A stretch of 64,000 nt of DNA from CAVOXO01 sp963700425 (GTDB taxonomy: Bacteria; Actinomycetota; Acidimicrobiia; Acidimicrobiales; Microtrichaceae), in the NCBI GenBank assembly GCA_963700425.1, contig CAVOXO010000001.1:248001-312000 (forward strand). Reading direction: 5' to 3'. Shown piece after piece: positions 43,980-54,080 of this stretch. Positions within the stretch are counted from its first letter, which is position 1. Each line of letters opens with the position of its first letter. The notes under the pieces are model-generated. The model made no database searches. It was not told the origin of the DNA and worked only from the letters and a program-made list of their open reading frames with translations. Made by a program: the position numbers and the translations under genes.

Positions 43980-46511
43980 GATCGGAGGGCGTCGACGATG
44001 ACCGGCCGGTAGACCTCGATGGTGACCAGGTTCACGTGGAGGTTCTCGAGATGCTGGGTCAGCGTGGTCCGGGCCTGAGGAACGTCGTGATCGTCGAAGA
44101 ACGACAACGCCTCTCCGATGGCGGTCACATCGCCGAGCGCACGGGTTCCGCCGACCATCCGGATGATGCTCCCCGAGGGGAAGCGTTCGTTGACGGCCTC
44201 CCAGTTGTCGGCCACGAATCGCCAGGCGGACGCGCCACCCACGGGGTTGGCCATGGCGGCGGCCAGAGCGTAGGGAGCGTTCTGGGTGCGGACCTCGTCC
44301 AGGCAGAATCGGCAGAAGTCCTCGACGAGTTGCTCCGAGGGGAAGCGGGCCAGTGCTCCGAGGGCGCGCAGTTCGTGCTGCGGAGTGGGGGCGTCCCGGT
44401 ACATCTCGGTGAGTCGCTCGACGTCGGATGCGTCGCCGTGAGCAGCGACGATGTCGGGCGCAGCCGCTGTGAGTTCGGGGTCCAGACCGCCGGGATCGGG
44501 GTGCGACACGATTCGGCGCGACATGTCGATCACCGTGGCATCGGCTCCGTGGAGTCCCGCGAGTCGGGTGATGACGGCGCGAGTTTCGCCGGCATCGCCG
44601 CCGACCACGACCGCAGGGTCGAGTCCGGCGAGGCGATCGCCCACGAGCCGTCCGACGAAGCGCTCGATGTCTGCGCGTGCGTCCGGACCTCCGACGCGCG
44701 ACAGCCACGCCACCACGTCGGAGATCCTGCGCCACACGGCCGGCTCGGTGACCAGCGGGGCGAACGAGGTCGCCAGGGCGATCAGTTCCGAGGGCTCGGC
44801 CCGGCGCGCGATCACCAGAGCCGCGAGCGAGTCGATGGCGTCGAGACGCTCCGCGGCGTTCATGTCGATCGGGTCGGCTCGCAACGACGCCGGAACACGG
44901 GTGCGGTAGAAGCCCGAGGCGTCGACATTGGCGATCACCCACTCCGGCCGGTTCCCCAGAACGCGATGTCGAGGCCGGTGTCCTCGAGGAGCCCGCCGGC
45001 GTCGACGATCTCGCCGTCGACGGAGCGCGCATTCGAACCGGGACCGACCACCGACGGTTGTCGGTCCCACCGGAGGAACCGGGCGCCGCATCGAGGTAGG
45101 TGAACGGTTCCTGGGCGATCGTCACCCCGTCGTCGGTCGCCTCGACACTGACGAGCGGGTGACCACCGGTGAAGATCCACGACTCCATGGCGTCGGTCAG
45201 GTCGCTGTCCGTGGCGCCGCTGAGGGCCGCCCACAGATCGCCCGTCTCGGTGTTGGCGTAGGCATGGGCGGCGAGATAGTCCCTGACTCCGGACCGGAAC
45301 GCGTCCGGCCCCATCCACTGCTCGAACATGCGCAGGATGGACGCCCCCTTCTCGTAGGTGAGGATGTCGAACATCCCCTCGGCGTCGCGGGGCGTCAGCA
45401 CGGGGTACTCGATGGGTCGGGTGGCGAAGAGGGCGTCGGTGTCGTACGCCTGGGTCTTGGAGGAGCCGAACGACGTCCAGATGTCCCACTCCGGACGGAA
45501 GTCGTCGGCGGCTGCCATCTCCATGAAGGTGGCGAAGGCCTCGTTCAGCCAGATCCCGTTCCACCACGACATGGTGACGAGATCCCCGAACCACATGTGG
45601 GCCAACTCGTGCTCGATCACGGTCGCGGCCCGTTCCAGCTCCGCTCGCGACGCGGTCGCGGGATCGATGAGGAGAAGGGTTTCGCGGAAGGTGACGCACC
45701 CGAGGTTCTCCATCGCACCGAACGCGAAATCGGGGATCGCGACCAGATCGATCTTGTCGCCGGGATAGGCGAGCCCGTAGTACTGCTCGAACCATCCGAG
45801 GGCATGAGCCGCGCAGTCGAGGGCGAAATCCCTGAGGTGCGCCTGACCGGGGCGGGCCACGACCCGGATGTCGGTGTCGCCGACGCTGACGGCGTCGGAG
45901 ACGTCGAGCCGTCCGATCACCCATGCCACCAGATAGGTCGACATCGGAATCGTCGGAGCGAAATCGACGCGTTTCCGGCCCCCGCCCAGCTCCGACACCG
46001 CGCTCTGGGCGCTGTTGGAGATGGCGAGATGATCGGCGTCGCACACCAAAGAGATCTCGAAGACGGCCTTGAAGTCCGGTTCGTCGAAGCACGGAAAGGC
46101 CTTGCGTGCGAAAGGCGCCTCGAACTGGGTGACGCCGAGGGTGTGGTTGTCACCGTCGTCGACGTAGGTGGAGGGGTAGAAGCCCTCGAGTTGCGGATCG
46201 AGGCGACCGGCGAAGTCGATGCGAATGGTGATCGGCCCCGGATCCACTCCGTCGCCCACGTCGATGACGAGCCGTTCCTGTTCGGGGACCAGATGCCACT
46301 CGGTGTCGAGCTCGGCACCGCCACGGCCGACGGACACCGATGTGATGACGAGCGAATCGGCCGACATCACGATCGACGAGGTGGCGGCGGCCACGTCCGC
46401 GTCGATCTCGACCTGTCCCGTGAAGGTCTCGGCGTCGAGATCGGTGTCGATGGCGAGTCCGTATCGCCTCGGCAGCACGGTTCGAGGGAGACGATGTTCG
46501 GATTCGGCCAC
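43976..46511 (-). CDS. M1-family aminopeptidase (two frameshifts)
   Basis: About 845 residues after repair of shifts near 45035 and 44950. From GTG 46511: N-terminal beta domain, exopeptidase motif FGAMENLGCVTF (about 262), zinc motif HELAHMWFGDLVTMSWWNGIWLNEAFA (about 302-328, HEXXH plus the downstream Glu), and the ERAP1-like C-terminal helical domain after the shifts. It removes N-terminal residues from peptides, in the cytoplasm or at the membrane. All zinc ligands are intact, so assembly errors are the likely cause of the breaks. Confidence 0.88.
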
Positions 46512-46588
46512 GGGCCCTCCGGGGGGAGTCGACGGGTCGCCCAGCGTACCGGTGCCGGTAGGCTCGCCACGCTCGACGAGGAGGATTC

Positions 46589-47422
46589 ATGACCACGTGT
46601 TTCGACGTGAACATCACCGGGGGAGTGGCACATCTCCAGCTGTGCCGGCCCGACGCCTACAACACCATGACCGCCGAGTTCTGGACGGAGCTGCCCGACA
46701 TCGTCTCCGACATCGACGCGGGAGCCCGGGCCAGGGCGATCGTCATCTCGTCGACCGGCAAGCACTTCAGTGCCGGGATGGATCTGGGCGTCTTCCAGGG
46801 CGACTCGACCCTGCTGTCGAGTCCCGATCGCTCCGAACAGGGGCGACAGCGCGCCCACCTGTTCGAATCGGTGCTGAAGCTGCAGGGCACGTTCAGCGTT
46901 CTCGAGAACTGTCGGATTCCGGTGCTGGCCGCGATCCAGGGTGGATGCATCGGCGGAGCGGTCGACATGGTGTCGGCCGCCGACCTGCGGTATGCGTCGT
47001 CGGACGCCTTCTTCTGCATCCAGGAGATCAACATCGGAATGACGGCGGACGTCGGTACCCTGCAGCGCCTGCCGAAGATCATCCCCGAGGGAATCGCTCG
47101 GGAGTTGGCGTTCACGGGCGACCGGATGCCCGCCGAGCGCGCCCTCCAGGTGGGTCTGGTGAATCAGGTGTTCGACACCCACGCCGAACTGGTCGACGGC
47201 GTTCTCGACGTCGCGGGGCGTATCGCCCGCCGGTCACCTCTGGCCATCTGGGGCACCAAGGAGATGATCAACTTCTCTCGGGATCACACCGTGGCCGACA
47301 GCCTCCGCTACATGGCCACCTGGCAGAGCGGCATGTTCCAGCCCGGGGACATGATGGAGGAGTTCGTGGCGAAGTCCGAGGGGCGCGACCCGTCCTTCGA
47401 GGAGATTCCGCCCCGTCCTTGA
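46589..47422 (+). CDS. Delta3,5-Delta2,4-dienoyl-CoA isomerase-like crotonase
   Basis: 277 residues. Crotonase signatures: oxyanion loops KHFSAGMDLGVF (about 68) and AIQGGCIGGAVDMVSAADLRYAS (about 114-136). The acidic pair is in CIQEINIGMTADVGTLQRLPK (about 142-162). The ADVGTLQRLP motif with Glu plus Asp is characteristic of dienoyl-CoA isomerases (ECH1 type), which act on odd-numbered double bonds in fatty acid oxidation. GAGGAGG ribosome site. The 3' 115 bp are overlapped by the end of the antisense DUF222-HNH frame. Confidence 0.9.
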   Translation: MTTCFDVNITGGVAHLQLCRPDAYNTMTAEFWTELPDIVSDIDAGARARAIVISSTGKHFSAGMDLGVFQGDSTLLSSPDRSEQGRQRAHLFESVLKLQGTFSVLENCRIPVLAAIQGGCIGGAVDMVSAADLRYASSDAFFCIQEINIGMTADVGTLQRLPKIIPEGIARELAFTGDRMPAERALQVGLVNQVFDTHAELVDGVLDVAGRIARRSPLAIWGTKEMINFSRDHTVADSLRYMATWQSGMFQPGDMMEEFVAKSEGRDPSFEEIPPRP

Positions 47423-48688
47423 CGCGACGCAACCGGCCGCGTGTCGGGTGGTCGTCTGCCGGGTGGTTGTCGGTGGCGTTGGCTGATGAGTTCGACTCCG
47501 CCCGGGGTGGTCCAGCGGACCCGGCCGTTGGTGGGGTCGAGGGCCCAGGTCCAGTTGAGCCGGTGGATGACGCCGTGGTGGTGCCGGCAGAGGAGAACGA
47601 GATTTCGGAGGTCGGTGTTGCCGTTGTCGTCCCAGCGGGTGAGGTGGTGGGCGTCGCACCACGAGGGTGGCGAGTCGCATCCGGGGAACACGCATCCGCC
47701 GTCGCGGATGTCGAGGGCTCGTCGTTGGGCCGGGTTGGCGAGGCGGCGGGTGCGACCGAGGTCCAGGACGTCGCCGTTCGCGTCGAGGACGATTCGTCGC
47801 CAGTTGGCGTCGGACAGCAGTCCGAGGAAGTGCCGGTTCGGTATCGGGACGTTGTTGTTGTTGTTGATGGTGGCGGTGTCGGGTGAGTCGGCGTTGATGA
47901 CGATGACGGCTTCGGTTCGGGCCGGTGCGGTGGAGTCGAGATCGATCGCGGCGCCTTTGCGGCACAGCGACACGAGTGCCTCGGCCATCAGCTGGGCGCG
48001 GGGCGGAATCCTGGTGGCGCCGCCGGATTCGTCGTGGTCGCGGGTGTAGCGGCGGAACAGAAGGTCGGCTTCGTCGTTGAGGGCCTTGTCGACGATGGCG
48101 CTATCGGCGGGGGAGAGGTGGGCGTGGAGTTGGGTGGTGCCGTCGAAGAGTGGGAGCAGGTGGAGGATCGAGGGGGTGTCGGGCTGGTCGGGGCGGAACG
48201 ACCCGTCGGCATCGAGGGTCTCGACGATGCCCAGGACTTCGTTGCGCCACATTTCGAAGGGGATCTCCTGGGCTCTCTCGATCAGCAGTTCCTGGAGTCC
48301 GATGATGTGGTTGGTGACCCTGGGGTTGGCCACGGCGCGGGACATCACGGTGACGTGGTCGATCGACAGCGCGGCCGTCGGTCCAGGCGTCGGCGACGAT
48401 CGGGAGCGTTCGGCAGCCCCGTCCGGCTCGGAGCCGTTGATGGGCGGCGCGCCGTGCGTCACGGGTGGCGTGGGCCACCCAGGCGGCGGTCCGGTGGCCG
48501 AAAACGACGTCGGATGATCCGCGCGTATCGGCGACGGCCAGCATCCGAGCTGCCATCGCGTCGACCCGGCGGCCAAGGCGGACCAGTTCCTCGACCGCGG
48601 CGAGGACCTCGGTGTCATCCAGGCACAACGATTCGGTGTCGGTGTGTTCGGCCGTGGTAGCCATCAGCTCGGTGAGTGCCTCGAACAT
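47308..48688 (-). CDS. DUF222/HNH endonuclease (13E12-type; one frameshift)
   Basis: About 460 residues after repair of a shift near 48375-48385. N-terminal DUF222: MFEALTELM, AARMLAVADTRGSSDVVFGHRTAAWVAHATR, then HVTVMSRAVANPRV and LFDGTTQLHAHLSPAD. The HNH nuclease follows: RDGGCVFPGCDSPPSWCDAHHLTRWDDNGNTDLRNLVLLCRHHHGVIH, with the zinc/His motif intact. The family includes the M. tuberculosis 13E12 repeats, which are DNA-damage inducible. A (GTT)5 run near 47852 codes for five Asn. The last roughly 45 residues run antisense into the isomerase gene, so the true stop may lie earlier. Confidence 0.84.
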
Positions 48689-48696
48689 GTGTACGA
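48681..48696. promoter_or_regulatory. SOS (LexA) box at DUF222-HNH start
   Basis: TCGAACATGTGTACGA matches the actinobacterial LexA consensus TCGAAC(N4)GTTCGA except for one base in the right half. It overlaps the ATG (48686-48688), which would block transcription or initiation until DNA damage. Damage-inducible control of 13E12-family genes is known in mycobacteria. Confidence 0.65.
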
Positions 48697-48816
48697 CTCT
48701 ACCGATGACCGCCGACACCGAGACCCGACGGCTCCCCAGGTCGGCTGGTTTCACCGGCGCAACTATTCGGGTGGCCATAACATCTCGTGCGCCGCCCCAC
48801 TCCACGAAGGAGCGCC

Positions 48817-49188
48817 ATGAAGCTCGGTGCATTCTCGGTCAGCCTCGCCGTCGAGGACATGGCCGTTTCGCGAGAGTTCTACTCGAAGCTCGGGTTCGAG
48901 ATGATCGCCGGCGATGGTGAAACCTTGACCATTCTCGCCAACGAGACCACCGCCATCGGGCTCTTCCAGGGCATGTTCGACTCCAACATCCTGACCTTCA
49001 ATCCCGGGTGGCAGGGACTCGGCCAACCCGCCGAGGACTTCACCGACATCAGGGAACTCGGCTCGCAGCTGGCGGCGGCGGGAATCGAGCCCGACGCGGA
49101 CACCACCTCCGACTCCCCGAGCGGCCCTGCAAGCTTCACCGTCACCGACCCCGACGGCAACGTGATTCTCTTCGACCAACACGTCTGA
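48817..49188 (+). CDS. Glyoxalase/VOC-superfamily protein
   Basis: 123 residues from ATG 48817 with GAAGGAG ribosome site. VOC fold: AFSVSLAVEDMAVSREFYSKLGFEMIAG (about 4-31) and SFTVTDPDGNVILFDQHV (about 106-123), with a last-strand Asp in place of the usual metal Glu. The QGMFDSNILTFNPGW segment is typical of proteins annotated as glyoxalase/bleomycin resistance, PhnB-like. No substrate can be inferred. It is divergent from the DUF222-HNH gene, with 128 bp between. Confidence 0.88.
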   Translation: MKLGAFSVSLAVEDMAVSREFYSKLGFEMIAGDGETLTILANETTAIGLFQGMFDSNILTFNPGWQGLGQPAEDFTDIRELGSQLAAAGIEPDADTTSDSPSGPASFTVTDPDGNVILFDQHV

Positions 49189-49217
49189 GCGCGTTGGGTC
49201 GACGTCGAGCCTCCCCG

Positions 49218-49634
49218 CTACCAGGAGCTCCTCTTCTGCTGCACGCCCGACCGCTTTCCCGCCGGATTCTTCGCCGACCGCTTCGTGGGCTTGGGCTCCA
49301 AGGTCCCGATCCACTCCCACGCGCGGTCGTACCACTGTCGGAGGGCCTCGGTGTCGTCCAGGAGCTCGGCCGGCACCGACGAATAGTTCCGCATCGTGCG
49401 GCCGTACTGGACGACCGGTCCGCTGTGGTAGTGCGAGCGGAACTCCGACTCCAGGTCCGACGAGAGTTGGAGCGCCATCACGCCGTCCGGGTCGAGGAAG
49501 CTGAACATGTGACCGTTGCGCGAGGTGTAGGGGTTCTTCGACCCTTTCACCTCGCCGTTGCCCGACGCCTCGACCGCGGCCCGATAGCGCTCGAGCGCCT
49601 CGACCGGGCCCGGGTAGTCCGATCCCCCTGGCAT
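49218..49634 (-). CDS. Conserved protein of unknown function
   Basis: 138 residues from ATG 49634 (a further in-frame start 30 bp upstream is possible). The readable core is NPYTSRNGHMFSFLDPDGVMALQLSSDLESEFRSHYHSGPVVQYGRTMRNYSSVPAELLDDTEALRQW shown here only by its ends (about 43-110), which resembles the short TfoX/MmcQ-like or DUF1801-like alpha/beta proteins. The tail is Lys/Arg-rich (KPTKRSAKNPAGKRSGVQQKR). I do not assign a function. It is convergent with the VOC gene, about 30 bp apart. Confidence 0.65.
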   Translation of the reverse strand: MPGGSDYPGPVEALERYRAAVEASGNGEVKGSKNPYTSRNGHMFSFLDPDGVMALQLSSDLESEFRSHYHSGPVVQYGRTMRNYSSVPAELLDDTEALRQWYDRAWEWIGTLEPKPTKRSAKNPAGKRSGVQQKRSSW

Positions 49635-50140
49635 GGCCGAAGTCTGCCACAACGTGTTCGGCACATGACCGGTGCGAGGTCATCGACGCAGCAGGACGAG
49701 GTTGCTCGGACATCATTGATGTCACCCCTTCAGATGGGGCCGCCGATTCGGCAGCTCGTCCCATCCACGTAAGTCGAGCCGCGTCGGCGTGCGGCCGATG
49801 CGTCGGCGGTAGCGCCGCTATCGGCCCGCCCGCCTGTCGCCGGCTTGGGCCTCGTCGAGTGGACATCGCTGACACCTTCGGACGTCACCACCGAAACCCG
49901 AGAGGGTTTCATCATGCAGTTTGCGGGTGCAGTGATACAGAGAACGCACCCACCGCCCTGTCCCTGAACGGCACATTGGGGGTGGCCGGCCGATGTGGCG
50001 ATCCGTGCTCGATCGGGCTTCCGTCGAGTTGACGCTGAAGACTTGATCGACGTGGTCGATCACCCTCGCAGAAGGGTGTGCGAGCGCCATGGCCCCGGGC
50101 GTTCGCGTGCGGTTCAGCCGGTCGCGTGGTGCTTGAGGAA
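49635..50140. other. Intergenic stretch without recognisable gene
   Basis: 506 bp between two minus-strand genes. Short open frames exist on both strands, but none shows a ribosome site, a domain or gene-like composition. There is no tRNA-type fold and no clear transposon end. The piece GGGTTTCATCATGCAG near 49907 starts no plausible frame. It may be a decayed region at the edge of an acquired segment. Confidence 0.5.
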
Positions 50141-51391
50141 TCACTTGGAGCGTGATTGGGGCGCGTCGTGTGCGGAGTGTTTCTCGCTCTCGAGATACTT
50201 GCGGGCTCCCGGGGTGGCGGTGATGCCGTGGAGGACGACGCTCATCAACACGGTGAGCGTGACGGCGGCGACCGCTCGCCGGGTCTCGGTGCCCTCACCG
50301 AGCGCTTCGATTGCGAGCAGCGCGAACACGATCGAGGCGAGCCCGCGGGGGCCGAACCATGCCAGGAACACGACGCTGGATCGGTCCAGCCCGGAACGGA
50401 GCATGGCCAGTCCGACTGAGGCCATGCGGACGATAGTGAGGCTGAGCAGTGCGTACAGGACCAGCCGTGCGTCGAGGTCGCCGAGGGCGATGGGCACGAG
50501 CGCGCCGCCGAAGAGGAACCACACCACCAGCGCGAGCACCTCGCCACCGAGCTCCGGCAGCTCCACCGAACGAGCGACGTGTGCGACCTCAGCTGCGAGC
50601 ACCGCACCGAACGCGATGCCGGCCACGAACGCAGCGACGAACCCGTTGCCCTCGATTGCTCTCGCGAGCATGAAGGCGCTCAGAGCGATCGCAAGTGCCG
50701 CGAGCCGGCGGCCGCCCGGTGCGATCCATGCTCGTCGTGCCGCCCAGTTGACCGCCGATGCCCCGCCGATCCCCGCTCCGGCGCCCACCAGGACCCCCAC
50801 ACCCAGCTCACGCAGCGCCGTCCCGGCCTGGAAGGCCTCGCTGCCCCCCGCCTCTCCCAGCTGGCTCGCGGCGATCGCCAGCATCACCTTCACGATCGGA
50901 GTCGCGATGCCGTCGTTCAGCCCGCTCTCGACGTTGAGCGACCGGCGCAACCGCATCGGCAGACGCTCGTCGTTGATCACTGCCCCGCTGAGCGCGGCGT
51001 CGGTCGGCGCGAGCGTGGCGCCGAGGAACCCGGCGAGCGCCCACGGCAGCTCCGGCATCAGTCCGGCGGCCAGGCCCGCACCCGCAGCGACCGACAGGGG
51101 CAGGCCGATGCCGAGGAGTCGCACCGGCAGCCCGACGTCGCGTCGCAGCTCGCGCACGTTGACCCGCGCCGCGTCGGAGAACAACAGCAAGGCGAGCGTC
51201 ACCTCGACCAGCGACTCCACCGAACCGGTCTCCACATCGAGGTCCAGGACACCCCAGCTGGGGTTGCACAGGACGTAGCCCGCCACCGCGAAGACCATCG
51301 GCCCAGTGACATTGCGGCGCTCCGCCGCCCCCGACAAGACCGCCCACGCAAAGACGAGCAGCCCGAGCACTGCCAGGGTCACCTCGGTCAT
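50141..51391 (-). CDS. CPA1-type Na+/H+ antiporter
   Basis: 416 residues from ATG 51391 (AGGAGAG ribosome site). About 12 membrane helices. The transport motif ATLAPTDAALSGAVINDERLP (about 125-145, with the key Asp of the CPA1 family) and NVESGLNDGIATPIV (about 152, second acidic site) are both present. Helix FGPRGLASIVFALLAIEALG (about 351) is also typical. It exchanges Na+ or K+ for H+ across the membrane, giving pH and salt control. Ends in a Ser/His/Arg-rich tail. Confidence 0.92.
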   Translation of the reverse strand: MTEVTLAVLGLLVFAWAVLSGAAERRNVTGPMVFAVAGYVLCNPSWGVLDLDVETGSVESLVEVTLALLLFSDAARVNVRELRRDVGLPVRLLGIGLPLSVAAGAGLAAGLMPELPWALAGFLGATLAPTDAALSGAVINDERLPMRLRRSLNVESGLNDGIATPIVKVMLAIAASQLGEAGGSEAFQAGTALRELGVGVLVGAGAGIGGASAVNWAARRAWIAPGGRRLAALAIALSAFMLARAIEGNGFVAAFVAGIAFGAVLAAEVAHVARSVELPELGGEVLALVVWFLFGGALVPIALGDLDARLVLYALLSLTIVRMASVGLAMLRSGLDRSSVVFLAWFGPRGLASIVFALLAIEALGEGTETRRAVAAVTLTVLMSVVLHGITATPGARKYLESEKHSAHDAPQSRSK

Positions 51392-51693
51392 GTCCCACCT
51401 CTCCTGCAGCTTCGAAGGACGAGTGCGTCGCACAGCATGACGCACCTGTGCCCACTGCCCGCGGTCCCACGCCCTTCCGAGCGGGCCACTGTTGGTTGAG
51501 TCTCGCAAGGCACGCTCGCCAGGTCGGCGACCGTGGGATCACCGCCGATGGTGGTGGCGTTCGGGTCGACGGCGACGCACCTCGAGTGCGCCACCGGGCG
51601 GGACGAACAACGACCCACCCCCGCGCGTAGGGTCAGCACACACGGGGGCTCCCCGGAACGAACCGTGACCTCACCCGAAGAAGAGAACGAATC
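51392..51693. other. Divergent promoter region, no gene seen
   Basis: 302 bp between the antiporter and sulfatase starts. No recognisable small gene, operator palindrome or RNA. The end near the sulfatase carries AGAAGAGAACGA, a weak ribosome site 5 bases before ATG 51694. Confidence 0.5.
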
Positions 51694-53330
51694 ATGACCA
51701 GGCAACCCAACATCCTGTTGATCGTGACCGATCAGGAATATGCACACCAGCCCATGCCGTCCGACGTCGCCTTGCCGAGCAGGGACCGCATCGCGCCCGT
51801 GGTGTCACGTTCAACAACCACCACTGCACCACCACCGTGTGCACGCCGTCGCGCTCGGTGATGTACACCGGGCAGCACACGCCGCACACTCGCATGTTCG
51901 ACAACACCAACTTCGCGTGGATCGACGACATGAAGGCCGACCCGGACGGCCTGCCGACGATCGGTCACATGCTGCGCGATCTCGGCTACCACACGGTCTA
52001 CAAGGGCAAGTGGCACCTGTCGGAGTTCCCGACGGAGGGGACCCGGGATGTGATGGAGCCCTACGGGTTCTCGGAGTTCCAGGATTTCGGTGATGTGATC
52101 GGCGGCCCGTTGGACGGGGCGTTGAAGGATCCGAAGATCGCGGAGGAGGCCGTCGACTGGCTCGCGACGCTGCTCCGACGTCGCTGCCGCCATGCCGTGG
52201 TTCATGGCCGTGAACTTCGTCAACCCGCACGACGTGATGTTCTTCGACACGGACGCGGAGGAGATGGTCCAGGCCAAGGCCATGTTCCCGATCTTCGATG
52301 CGCCCGACACGCCGCTCTACCGTCAGGAATGGCAGACGACCTTGCCGGCGTCGTTCTTCGACGACCTGGAGGCGCAGCCTCCGGCGGTCCGTGACTACAA
52401 GCGCCTGTGCGACATGTACTACGGCCGGATCCCGATGGATCGCCGGGACATGTGGCACAACCACGTCAACTACTACCTCAACTGCATCCTCGACGTGGAC
52501 CGGCACATCGGCGCGGTGCTCGACGCGCTCGACGCCAGCGGTCAGGTCGACGACACGATCGTCATCTTCACCGTGGACCACGGCGAGCAGGGCGGCGCAC
52601 ACCACCTGCGCCAGAAGGGCAGCGTGGCGTTCAAGGAGTCCGTCAACGTGCCGTTGGTGATCGCCGATCCACGCCACCCCGAACCGAACCGGTCCGATGC
52701 GGTCGGATCACATCTCGATCTGGTGCCGACGATCCTGTCCTTCGCCGGCATGTCCGAGAACGAACAGCGGAAGCGCTACCCGCAGCTGAAGGGCCACGAC
52801 CTCTCGGGTGTGGTCAGCGATCCCACATCAGCCGGGCCCCGCGGCAACGTGCCGCACCCGGGACGGGGACCTTGCTCACCTACGACATGATCGCCACGAT
52901 CGACGCCGAGTGGTTCGTGCGCAACGTGACCAAGGTCTTCGACGCCGCCGCAGCCGCCGCCGGAGAGGAGTTCCACCGCGGCATGGAGCAGTTCAAGGGC
53001 CTCGTGCACGACATCGGTGTGCCCGACCCCGACGCACGCGAGTTGTTCCGCGGTGTCGTCGACGGCCGCTACAAGCTGGTCCGCTACTTCGGGATGGGCC
53101 ACTACCACCTGCCGACCTCGGTCCAACAGCTCCTGGACGACAACGACGTCGCCCTCTACGACCTGCACTCGGATCCCGAAGAGATGGACAACTTGGCCAA
53201 CCCGGCCCATCCCAGATACGACGAAGACCTGTTGTCGGCCATGAACCAGAAGCTCAATGCGCTGATCGCGGAGGAGATCGGGGAAGACAAAGCAATGTTC
53301 ACCCCACCGGAGGAGGTCTCGCAGAAGTAA
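51694..53330 (+). CDS. Sulfatase (three frameshifts)
   Basis: About 545 residues after repair of shifts near 51795, 52180 and 52850. Begins NILLIVTDQEYAHQPMPSD. The formylglycine site is CTPSR in TTVCTPSRSVMYTGQHTPHTRM, matching the CxPxR rule. Metal-ligand loops are IVTDQE and FTVDHGEQGG; YKGKWHLSEFP is the conserved lysine/His helix. It should hydrolyse sulfate esters on sugars, steroids or aromatics after Cys-to-formylglycine conversion (no FGE gene here). There is no signal peptide, unlike many secreted sulfatases. The shifts leave all catalytic residues intact. Confidence 0.82.
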
Positions 53331-53814
53331 CGGCTGATGTACGGCCCGTCGGGCGAAGTCGGTCGCCAGAAGGAGCCTCCGGCCACCCCTAGTCCCGGAA
53401 CTCCGAATCGGTCGGCGCGCGACTGAAGCACCGATGAGATCGAGCAGCGTCGTAGTAACCCGTCGTGGTGGCCTCGGCCGAGGCGGTTCGAGGTGCCACG
53501 GCGCCCGATGTGTACGGCTGGGTGAGCTGGCGACTGCCCCCGATCGCCGGGTATGAGACTGAACCCCTCGGGCTGCCGCCCCTCCGCTGCGCTACGGGTT
53601 GCCTCCGGACCACGGGCGCATGCGGGTCGTTGGAGGAACCGGGGTCGTCGGCCCACCGACTCGAACCCCCCCGGTTCGTTCATGCCGGCGGCGGGCGGCC
53701 CGAGTGCTGCGCCTCCCCGTCCGTGCGTGCCCAGCTGGGGAGCCCTCGGCTAGCCCTCGCCCCAACAAGCAGCACGCCCGCCGCCTCTGGGTCGCAAGAG
53801 GGCGTACTAAGCAT

Positions 53815-53970
53815 TGACGAGGTTGCGGAGGTCGGTGGTGCCGGTGTCGTCCCAGCGGGGAGTCGGCGTGGAGTTGGGTTGTTCCGTCGAAGGGCGGGAG
53901 TAGGAGGAGGATCGAGGGGGTGCCGGCCATCAAATCGGTCATGGACTCGAACACATGTACGACTCCATCG
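53815..53970 (-). pseudogene. Remnant of a second DUF222-HNH gene
   Basis: Three short pieces lie in direct succession and each matches a different part of the DUF222-HNH gene at 47308. 53818-53867 matches the HNH part (RWDDTGTTDLRNLV); 53872-53925 matches the middle (FDGTTQLHADS); 53926-53960 matches the start (MFESMTDLM). The order on the strand is the same, but the parts between are missing, so the gene has lost most of its middle by at least two internal deletions. The SOS box at its 5' end is kept. Decayed copy, no function expected. Confidence 0.75.
53947..53962. promoter_or_regulatory. SOS (LexA) box retained in DUF222-HNH remnant
   Basis: TCGAACACATGTACGA has TCGAAC, four spacer bases and GTACGA, the same arrangement as at 48681. 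It lies at the 5' end of the remnant gene on the minus strand. Confidence 0.6.
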
Positions 53971-54080
53971 ACAACCCCCCACCGAAGTCAGGACACGGCA
54001 TCGGTGGCATCCACTCGACGACAGCCTGGGTCCGCGCCCTTGCATGTGCCGACATGGTGCCGCTGGGGCCCACCGACCAG

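Larger units (their letters stand above)
53331..54080. other. Gene-poor stretch with a DUF222-HNH remnant
   Basis: 750 bp between sulfatase and the crotonase on the other strand. The only identifiable content is the decayed DUF222-HNH fragment and its SOS box at 53815-53970. 53331-53814 contains open frames without domains or ribosome sites, on both strands. A stretch near 53660 (CGACTCGAACC) has a tRNA-like T-loop but no matching arms. Confidence 0.55.

Noticed and set aside
49640..49665. AACGTGTT as a further KstR-like half-site
   Set aside because: The outer T and A of TNNAACNNGTTNNA are missing, and the downstream gene has no lipid link.
53640..53710. Possible tRNA on the minus strand (GGTTCGAGTC-like T-loop)
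   Set aside because: The bases flanking the loop do not pair as a T-stem and no acceptor, D or anticodon arm can be drawn.
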